7,180 nt of DNA from Planctomycetota bacterium (GTDB lineage Bacteria > Planctomycetota > UBA1135), in the NCBI GenBank assembly GCA_027623585.1, contig JAQBVK010000124.1, positions 1 through 7,180 on the forward strand, in the 5' to 3' direction. Under the pieces are notes generated by a model. That model worked only from the letters and a program-made list of their open reading frames with translations, did no database searches and was not told where the DNA came from. Both the position numbers and the translations under genes were made by a program. This document shows positions 1 through 5,056 of the stretch, in pieces. Numbering within the stretch: the stretch's first letter is position 1; every line of letters begins with the position of its first letter.

Positions 1-1826
1 CCCCCGCCGTTGAACAGTGAAGCGAACACCATGAAATAACGCCCGGTCTCAGGCTGCGCGCGAATCCAATCTTCCACCGGCTTCATCGCCGCCTCAAGCG
101 CCTCGGGGCGCGTGCCGGGGATGGGACCGCTGAAGAAGAAGATCAGGTTGGCGTTGCCGGTCGGCAGGTAGCCCGCGGGCGGGACCAGTCCGAGCGAAGC
201 GATCGAAACCACGATCACCAGCGCAACCACCGCCAACTTCGCGACCACGCTCTTCGCGCCGCGGCCGGAGAGCCGAGTGGCGGCGCGGCCGTAAGCGTTC
301 GTGATCGGCGTGCGCCGCGGTTTCGCGTTCTGCCCGCGTGGCCCTTTGCGCCGGAACAGCAGCGCAACCAAGGTCGGCACCACGGTCAAGGCAACCACCA
401 GGGAGAATCCCACCGCCGCGGCGATCGCGATCGCGATGTCGGCGAAGAGCTGACCGGCTTCTTCCTGCACGCCAAGGATCGGCAAGAACACCGCCATCGT
501 GGTCAGCGTGGACGCAAGCACGCCACCCCACACTTCTCGACCACCGACTTCGGCGGCTTCACGCGCCTTCTTGCCCGACTCCATGTGACGGAAGGAGTTC
601 TCAAGCACCACCACCGCGTTGTCCACCACCATTCCGGCCGCAAAGGCGAGTCCGGCCAAGCTCACCACGTTCATGGTGCGGCCGAGAGCGTCCATGACCA
701 TGAACACCATCGCGAGTGAAATGGGAATGGAAAGGGCGACCACTACCACACTGCGCCAAGAGCGCAGGAACAGCAGAAGCGCGGCGACCGCGAGCGCGGC
801 GCCCAGCCGCAAGTTACCCCACACGAAGTCGAGCGCCTGATTGAGATAGGTGGTGTCGCGGTAGACCGGCTCGAACTTCAGATCCAGGCCGCGCTCCTCG
901 AAACTGCGGTTGAGCACCGCGAGTTGCGCTTCCACGCCTTCGATCATTTCGACCACGTTCGCGCCCGCTTCGCGCTGCACGCCGATCGCGACCACGCGCT
1001 GACCGGCACCGCGCACGATGCTGGAGAGTTCGCGGTAGCCGTCCACGACGTCGGCCACGTCGCTCACCAAGATCGTGCCGCCGGCGTCGCGCCGCACCAC
1101 CACGTCGGCGATCGCGCGCGGATCTGGATCGCGCCCGACCGTGCGCACCGCAATCTGTCGCGTACCGGTCTCCACGGTGCCGCCGCGGCGGTCGAGATAT
1201 CCCGCGCGCAAGGCGGCGATCGCTTCGTCGTAACTCACGCGACGCGACGCGAGCCGCTCCGGATCCAGCAGCACGCGCACCTCGCGCTCTTCTCCGCCGA
1301 CCACCAGCAGGGCAGCCACGCCGTCCACGCGTTCGAGCTGAGGCTCGACTTCGTCCGCCACGATCTGGCGCACCCGATCCGCCGAATAGGGAGAGGTACT
1401 GACGATCCAGGTCGCCATCTCTCGGTCCATCGGCCCCGTCAACGCGACGATCGGCTCTTCGGCATCCTGCGGCAAGGCCTGCAGTTGAGAAAGTTTGTTC
1501 ACCACGTCCACCAGGGCGCGCTCCTTGTCCACGCCCCAGCCGTATTCGAGACTGACCGAACTCATGCCTTCGATCGACGAGGAGCGCAACTTCTGCACGC
1601 CATCCACGCCTTGAAGCAGATCTTCGATCGGCCGCGTGATCTGCTCTTCCACCTCCACCGGACTTCCGCCGCGGTAGATCGTCGTGATGCTGATCATCGG
1701 CCGATCCACGGTCGGCTTCATCTGCACGGGAATGCGCTGCCACGCCAGCACGCTGAACAGCAGCGCGAGGATGACGGCCACCGCCACCGAGTAGGGACGC
1801 GCGACGGAGAATTGGACCGGATCCAC
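1..1826 (-). CDS. RND-superfamily efflux permease, N-terminal 608 codons (3' end outside window)
   Basis: Proton-driven inner-membrane pump subunit that exports substrates through a tripartite complex with a periplasmic adaptor. I translated the frame from GTG at 1826-1824 to the window edge and found no internal stop. Visible parts: TM1 at about residues 13-30; a porter domain containing GGSPVEVEEQITRPIED (about 53-70); TM2 at about 341-354; TM3 at about 358-378 with the SIPISLAM motif; TM4 at about 387-409 carrying GMVVDNAVVVLEN. Asp402 in that motif corresponds to the proton-relay Asp407 of AcrB; the next residue is Asn403 where AcrB has Asp408, a change common in other RND branches. TM5-TM7 follow, then the start of the second periplasmic half. 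Full-length family members have about 1000-1050 residues, so roughly 40% is missing beyond the edge. The start lies 3 bp after the adaptor stop with no clear Shine-Dalgarno, suggesting translational coupling. General hydrophobe/amphiphile export is likelier than metal export; the substrate is unknown. Confidence 0.93.
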   Translation of the reverse strand, partial: MDPVQFSVARPYSVAVAVILALLFSVLAWQRIPVQMKPTVDRPMISITTIYRGGSPVEVEEQITRPIEDLLQGVDGVQKLRSSSIEGMSSVSLEYGWGVDKERALVDVVNKLSQLQALPQDAEEPIVALTGPMDREMATWIVSTSPYSADRVRQIVADEVEPQLERVDGVAALLVVGGEEREVRVLLDPERLASRRVSYDEAIAALRAGYLDRRGGTVETGTRQIAVRTVGRDPDPRAIADVVVRRDAGGTILVSDVADVVDGYRELSSIVRGAGQRVVAIGVQREAGANVVEMIEGVEAQLAVLNRSFEERGLDLKFEPVYRDTTYLNQALDFVWGNLRLGAALAVAALLLFLRSWRSVVVVALSIPISLAMVFMVMDALGRTMNVVSLAGLAFAAGMVVDNAVVVLENSFRHMESGKKAREAAEVGGREVWGGVLASTLTTMAVFLPILGVQEEAGQLFADIAIAIAAAVGFSLVVALTVVPTLVALLFRRKGPRGQNAKPRRTPITNAYGRAATRLSGRGAKSVVAKLAVVALVIVVSIASLGLVPPAGYLPTGNANLIFFFSGPIPGTRPEALEAAMKPVEDWIRAQPETGRYFMVFASLFNGG

Positions 1827-1829
1827 TAC

Positions 1830-2966
1830 TTATTGCGGAGTGATCGCGCGGTGTTCCTGAAGGCGTAGCGGCGCGCCCGGAAAGACGTTGTCGTTGCCGG
1901 TGACGAGTACCGCCGTGCCCGCGATGAGATCTCCGCCGAGCGCGCGGATCGCGGCGCGGTCGGAATCGCGCGCGAGCACGGCAACCGGTACCAGCCGGGC
2001 GAGCGGAGGTCCTCCGCCTTCGTCCAGATCAGCAAGCATCACCGTGGTTCCTTGCGGACTCTCCATCAAGGCATCGCGCGGCACCACCATCGCGCCCACT
2101 GCGCGACGCACCACAAGGTGCGCGCGCACGAATCCACCCGGCCGTAGGCCGGCGGCAGTGGAAGTGGCTTCGTCGGGTCGGAGCAAAGCGCGGAAAGTGC
2201 GCGTGCCGGGATCGGCTGAGGGCAGCACCTTCAGCAAGGGCAAGGTCAAATCAGCTCCACCCAGAGCGGCGATGCGCACCGTCTCGCCTTCGCGCACGCT
2301 CGCGGCGAGGCTTGCCGGAAGTTCGAGGCGGATCTCAAGTTGCTTCGCGTCGACCAGTTCGAAGACCGGAGTGCCCGCCTGCGCGTGACTGCCGAGCGTG
2401 AGATGGCGCATCACCAAGACGCCGTCGAAGGGCGCGTGCAAAGTGCACTGCTCTTCGAAGGCGACCAATCGCGCGACTTCCGCTGTCGCCTGAGCCGCGC
2501 GCGCCGTGCGCACCGCAGTCTCGGTTTTCCATCGATCGCGCTCACTCTGGGCCAAGGTGTCGCCCAGTTTTTGGGCGCGCTGGAGTTCAGCCGTGGCGTG
2601 GTCCGCGTCCGCACTGGCAGCACGCTCCGCGGCGCGCGCTGCGGCGAGTTCGGCGGTGATGACCGACGCGTCCAGGCGCGCCAGCACCGCGCCGGCTTGC
2701 ACTTCGTCGCCTGAGTCACAAGTGATTTCGATCACTCGGCCGGCGCGCTCGAAGGCGAGCTCCGCGCGATGCATCGTCTCCACGTCTCCCACCAGTTCGA
2801 CGCTTTCCTCAACGTCGCCGGTCACCAAAGGCACGAAGGTCACGGGAAAGGTGAACGCGCCGGGAGCGCCGCCACCGTTCGCGGCTTCTGCACTCGCAGA
2901 TTCCTCAGCGCCGCAAGAAGTCAGCAACGCCAGGATCGCGCATAGAAAAGGCGGAGGCTGCCGCAT
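1830..2966 (-). CDS. RND efflux periplasmic adaptor (membrane fusion protein), lipoprotein
   Basis: Periplasmic adaptor of 378 residues that would link the downstream RND permease to an outer-membrane channel. The N-terminus is a short lipoprotein signal: Arg2, a hydrophobic stretch at about 7-15, and lipobox L-T-S-C with Cys18 as the acylation site. A low-complexity Ala/Gly/Glu linker covers about 19-37. The first barrel-sandwich (lipoyl-like) half is at about 68-100 (AFERAGRVIEI, then GDEVQAGAVLARLD). A short alpha-hairpin of Ala/Glu/Arg-rich coiled coil spans about 104-168. The second barrel half is at about 172-207 (CTLHAPFDGVLVMRHL, GTPVFELVD). Beta-barrel and membrane-proximal domains follow to about 370, including LRPGGFVRAHL and VVPRDALME. 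Length and domain order fit the HlyD/AcrA-type family. ATG at 2966 is chosen because it gives a complete signal peptide; the stop of the upstream sigma gene lies 27 bp away in the same frame. Its start codon sits on the edge of a hairpin (2955-2984). Confidence 0.93.
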   Translation of the reverse strand: MRQPPPFLCAILALLTSCGAEESASAEAANGGGAPGAFTFPVTFVPLVTGDVEESVELVGDVETMHRAELAFERAGRVIEITCDSGDEVQAGAVLARLDASVITAELAAARAAERAASADADHATAELQRAQKLGDTLAQSERDRWKTETAVRTARAAQATAEVARLVAFEEQCTLHAPFDGVLVMRHLTLGSHAQAGTPVFELVDAKQLEIRLELPASLAASVREGETVRIAALGGADLTLPLLKVLPSADPGTRTFRALLRPDEATSTAAGLRPGGFVRAHLVVRRAVGAMVVPRDALMESPQGTTVMLADLDEGGGPPLARLVPVAVLARDSDRAAIRALGGDLIAGTAVLVTGNDNVFPGAPLRLQEHRAITPQ

Positions 2967-2984
2967 GGTCTTGTGCGGCAGCCT
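2955..2984 (-). promoter_or_regulatory. Perfect 10-bp hairpin at the sigma/adaptor junction, overlapping the adaptor start codon
   Basis: The arms AGGCTGCCGC (2955-2964) and GCGGCAGCCT (2975-2984) are exact reverse complements around a 10-nt loop. In the minus-strand transcript it begins 10 nt after the sigma-factor stop codon. The loop holds the only weak ribosome-binding bases (AAGA), and the AUG (2966-2964) spans the loop/stem boundary. Folding would therefore hide the adaptor start. A four-T run follows five nucleotides past the stem, too short and too far for a convincing intrinsic terminator. Seen: the inverted repeat. Inferred: attenuation or translational control of the pump relative to the sigma factor. 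Confidence 0.5.
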
Positions 2985-2993
2985 AGCCGCGCA

Positions 2994-4067
2994 TCAAGCG
3001 AAATGCTCCAAGGACGGTCCTTTGAACCCTGAGCGAATCTTCTCCAAAGCGCCGGCTTGGATCTGGCGAACTCGCTCGAGCGAGATGCCGAGAACCTTGC
3101 CGACCTCGGCCAGCGTGTTCATCGCTTGGCCGGCCATGCCGTAACGCATCTGCAGAACGGTCTGCTCGCGCTGGGTGAGCTGAGCCACCGCTTCGAAGAG
3201 GTGCTGGCGCAAGTGGTGTTGCTCTTCGACGGGCGGGCCGTTCTCGAGCGCAGGCGCCTCGATCAGGTCCACCATCTCGGTCGTCTCCGCGGTGTCCACG
3301 GTGCGGTTCAGCGACATCGTGTAGCGGTTGCCCTGGACTGCTGTCGCCGCGAGGTCGGGATCCACTTCCGCCGCTCGCGCCGTGGCGTTCAGGTCCTCGA
3401 ACCCGCTTTCCATCGTCGAAGCCGCATGGCGCAGCTTCTTCATCGCCTTCTGAATGTAGGCGGGCACGCGCACGGTGCGCGATTGGTTGTAGATCGCGTT
3501 CAAGAAGGCCTGGTTGATCCAGTAACCCGCGTAGGTCTTGAACAGCACGCCGCGGCGGAAGTCGAAATTTTCGACTGCGCGGAACAGAGAAAGATTGGCC
3601 TCCTGCACGAGGTCGTCCATCGGCACGCCGACGTGGCGGTACTTCATGAGCAATCGGAACACCAGATGAAGATTGCGCTCCATCAGCTCATTGCGGGCGG
3701 CGAGGTAGTCCTGGTTGGCTTGGCGAAGACGGGCACCCGCCGCGACATCCGGAGCATCGACTTCGCGCAGCTTCTGCAAGCGCAGCCAGAGCAGCTCCAG
3801 CGCGATGCAGAACCGTTGCTCCTGGGCGCGATTCATCATCGGAATGCGCGAGAGGTCGGAGCGGTAAGGGTCGCGCGCGTTCGCGCTGCGCGGACGGCGT
3901 TCGAAGTCGAAGCTGACCGCCAGGTCGTCGCGCTCGATTTCGGCGAGTCGTTCGTCCACCTGCTCATCGAAGTTCTCACGGGTGAGGCCTTCGGCGAGGT
4001 CAAGGAAGGAGATGGTCCGGCTCATGGCTATTGGGCTTTCGCTCGCAATACGCCTTTGTGACGCCAT
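2994..4067 (-). CDS. Sigma-70 family RNA polymerase sigma factor (group 1/2-like, divergent)
   Basis: Directs RNA polymerase to promoters. The 357 residues contain region 1.2 at about 66-95 (DPYRSDLSRIP), region 2 at about 125-205 (RNLHLVFRLLMKY, DDLVQEANLSLFRAVENFDF, TYAGYWINQAF, RTVRVPAYIQ), region 3 at about 206-270, and region 4 at about 288-347 with its helix-turn-helix (TLAEVGKVLGISLERVRQIQ). No region 1.1 of the primary-sigma type is recognisable, so a group 2 alternative sigma is likelier than the housekeeping RpoD, but this is an inference. Several residues that touch promoter DNA in E. coli sigma-70 differ by my alignment: W433 to Tyr182, R436 to Asn185, T440 to Leu189, R584 to Leu330. 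W434 and Q437 are kept. Start: ATG 4067 is the longest choice, but a TATAAA lies only 10 bp upstream. ATG 4025 (Met15, SRTISFLDLAEG) is a serious alternative. Neither has a strong Shine-Dalgarno. The gene lies 27 bp upstream of an efflux operon. Confidence 0.9.
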   Translation of the reverse strand: MASQRRIASESPIAMSRTISFLDLAEGLTRENFDEQVDERLAEIERDDLAVSFDFERRPRSANARDPYRSDLSRIPMMNRAQEQRFCIALELLWLRLQKLREVDAPDVAAGARLRQANQDYLAARNELMERNLHLVFRLLMKYRHVGVPMDDLVQEANLSLFRAVENFDFRRGVLFKTYAGYWINQAFLNAIYNQSRTVRVPAYIQKAMKKLRHAASTMESGFEDLNATARAAEVDPDLAATAVQGNRYTMSLNRTVDTAETTEMVDLIEAPALENGPPVEEQHHLRQHLFEAVAQLTQREQTVLQMRYGMAGQAMNTLAEVGKVLGISLERVRQIQAGALEKIRSGFKGPSLEHFA

Positions 4068-4077
4068 AAACAGCAGA

Positions 4078-4101
4078 TTTATAGTGCTTTTTTATGCCCA
4101 A
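4078..4101 (-). promoter_or_regulatory. A/T-rich promoter-like block upstream of the sigma gene
   Basis: In the minus-strand reading this stretch holds TTGGGC (4101-4096), a run of six A's, then TATAAA (4083-4078). It is the only clearly A/T-rich stretch in an otherwise G+C-rich window, and it lies in the gap before the sigma gene. TATAAA matches a -10 element well, but TTGGGC is only 12 bp upstream of it, so a standard sigma-70 -35/-10 pair with 16-18 bp spacing is not visible. If TATAAA is used, transcription would begin near 4071, giving an almost leaderless message for ATG 4067 or a leader of about 46 nt for ATG 4025. Confidence 0.35.
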
Positions 4102-4114
4102 CCCCTCCGATCAC

Positions 4115-4127
4115 GGCCCAAGGGGCC
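4115..4127 (-). other. Small G+C hairpin in the carbonic anhydrase/sigma gap
   Basis: GGCCC (4115-4119) and GGGCC (4123-4127) form a 5-bp stem with a 3-nt loop. No T-run follows on either strand, so it is not a convincing intrinsic terminator. It overlaps the first unit of the neighbouring 9-bp tandem duplication. It may simply reflect G+C-rich sequence. Confidence 0.3.
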
Positions 4128-4141
4128 TCTCCGGCCTCTCC
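4124..4141. repeat. Two exact tandem copies of a 9-bp unit
   Basis: GGCCTCTCC occurs at 4124-4132 and again at 4133-4141 with no mismatch, in the noncoding gap between the carbonic anhydrase stop and the sigma gene. Two copies could be a replication-slippage duplication or a pair of half-sites for a regulator. The sequence does not decide between these. Confidence 0.6.
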
Positions 4142-4159
4142 AGGGCAAGATGATGCCCT
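4142..4159 (-). terminator. Hairpin immediately after the carbonic anhydrase stop, weak terminator candidate
   Basis: AGGGCA (4142-4147) and TGCCCT (4154-4159) are exact reverse complements around a 6-nt loop. In the minus-strand transcript the stem begins at the first base after the UAG stop (4162-4160). There is no U-tract after it, so a Rho-independent terminator is not well supported. The position still suggests a role at the 3' end of the carbonic anhydrase message, such as protection from exonucleases. Confidence 0.35.
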
Positions 4160-4777
4160 CTAGTCGAGCAACTCGACCCTTCCGCTATCCAGGCAGTAGA
4201 TCGCCGCCACGATCCGCAGCTTCCTCATCCGAACCATCTCCTCCAGCATCGAGGATCCGTGCCGTAAGGCTTCGGCGGAAGCACGGACGTTCGTGCGAAC
4301 AGCCTCCTCGAGCACCCGAGCTTGCTCCTCGACGTCCCCCTCTGCCACCGGCGGCAGTTTGCCGATCGCGCGGCGGATGCGTCCGACGATGGACTCCTGA
4401 TTCAAACTGTCCGCGGGCCCGGACTCCAACGCTGCTTGCACCGCACCGCAGCGGGTATGCCCCATCACCATCACAAGTTGAGTGCCGAAGCGCGTCGCCG
4501 CGAACTCGACGCTGCCGACGTGCGAGGGAGCGACGATGTTGCCCGCGATCCGGATCACGAACAGATCGCCGAGTCCTTGATCGAACACGATCTCGGCCGG
4601 CACGCGCGAATCCGAGCAGCCAAGGATGATCGCGATGGGCTGCTGGTCCTGCGCCTGCTCGGCCTTGCGATGGTGGCTCAGCAGGGAGTCGAGGCTGCGC
4701 ACGTCGGAGGCGTAGCGAGCATTGCCCTCCAAGAGTCGCTGCAACGCTTCGTCGGCGGGGAGGCGCGGTTCCGGCAC
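4160..4777 (-). CDS. Beta-class carbonic anhydrase
   Basis: Zinc enzyme that interconverts CO2 and bicarbonate, supplying bicarbonate for carboxylations and helping pH balance; no signal peptide is seen, so probably cytoplasmic. The family signatures are intact. GCSDSRVPAE at about 53-62 supplies the zinc ligand Cys54 and the Asp56/Arg58 dyad. GHTRCGAV at 106-113 supplies His107 and Cys110. Other conserved segments are LLEGNARY (15-22), RIAGNIV (76-82), SVEFA (89-93) and the C-terminal YCLDSGRVELLD. At 205 residues it is a normal small bacterial member. The start is GTG at 4777-4775, because an in-frame TGA lies just upstream and the LLEGN motif begins about 15 residues in, as expected. The Shine-Dalgarno is poor: GAGG lies too close to the GTG. 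The DUF2007 stop is 28 bp upstream, consistent with one operon with that gene and typA. All catalytic residues are present, so I expect an active enzyme. Confidence 0.95.
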   Translation of the reverse strand: MPEPRLPADEALQRLLEGNARYASDVRSLDSLLSHHRKAEQAQDQQPIAIILGCSDSRVPAEIVFDQGLGDLFVIRIAGNIVAPSHVGSVEFAATRFGTQLVMVMGHTRCGAVQAALESGPADSLNQESIVGRIRRAIGKLPPVAEGDVEEQARVLEEAVRTNVRASAEALRHGSSMLEEMVRMRKLRIVAAIYCLDSGRVELLD

Positions 4778-4805
4778 GCCTCAATCATGCCCGCGCGGGG
4801 GCGGC

Positions 4806-5036
4806 TCAGTCTTGCGCCGGGTTATCAGCGAGGATCAACTTGGCTTGCTCGAGCTCCGTGTCCGCGACCAGCAGCCGGGCGCCTTGCACCGAGGTCAGCC
4901 CCGTCCACATCCCGCCGCAGTCATCGGAGGCGACGAAGGCCTCGATGCCGTGTTCCTCGAGCAATGCCCGGTGTAACTCAGCGACTGCTCGCGTGGAGTA
5001 GCGGCCGACCTCGTGGATGGTGCCGTTCGGGAGTAT
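4806..5036 (-). CDS. DUF2007-type small protein (putative signal-transducing domain), start codon unclear
   Basis: This short frame encodes about 76 residues resembling the DUF2007 family, small ferredoxin-like-fold proteins annotated as putative prokaryotic signal transducers; the biochemical role is unknown. Supporting parts: a beta strand (HEVGRYS, about 8-14), a helix (AVAELHRALLEEHGI, about 17-31), strand FVASDD (34-39), the glycine/methionine segment CGGMW (40-44), strand ARLLVAD (53-59) and final helix ELEQAKLILAD (61-71). The oddity is the start. Upstream of the domain the frame runs to a TAG at 5048-5046 with no ATG, GTG or TTG. The best-placed codon is ATA at 5036-5034, one base after GGGAG. 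The first normal start (TTG, 4964-4962) would remove the first strand and most of the first helix. It may use a rare start, contain a sequence error, or be decaying. The rest is intact to the TGA at 4808-4806. It sits between typA and the carbonic anhydrase gene. Confidence 0.7.
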   Translation of the reverse strand: MLPNGTIHEVGRYSTRAVAELHRALLEEHGIEAFVASDDCGGMWTGLTSVQGARLLVADTELEQAKLILADNPAQD

Positions 5037-5042
5037 GCTCCC
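5029..5042 (-). other. Hairpin in the typA/DUF2007 gap, loop containing the candidate ATA start
   Basis: The minus strand reads GGGAGCATACTCCC, a 5-bp perfect stem with CATA as the loop. It begins 14 nt after the typA stop. There is no U-tract, so it is a poor terminator. The GGGAG arm is the only ribosome-binding-like sequence for the DUF2007 frame, and the ATA codon lies in the loop. Confidence 0.35.
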
Positions 5043-5056
5043 ACTCTACCCTGCAG

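Noticed and set aside
417..440. GCGATC-type short repeats
   Set aside because: They encode an alternating Ile-Ala stretch inside an RND transmembrane helix and are explained by coding.
814..1743. A 309-codon minus-strand open frame
   Set aside because: It is an out-of-frame shadow of the RND permease on the same strand: Arg/Gly-rich with no motif, while the true frame has continuous RND signatures.
924..1868. A 314-codon plus-strand open frame rich in His, Asp and Arg
   Set aside because: Entirely antisense to the RND permease, apart from its last bases over the adaptor end. The composition mirrors the codon bias of the opposite strand.
3057..4061. A 334-codon plus-strand open frame
   Set aside because: Antisense to the sigma factor gene, whose regions 1.2, 2 and 4 are unmistakable. 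It shows no domain of its own.
4790..4799. The 10-bp palindrome CCCGCGCGGG upstream of the carbonic anhydrase start
   Set aside because: It is made only of G and C in a G+C-rich window, so it may occur by chance. Nothing else marks it as an operator.
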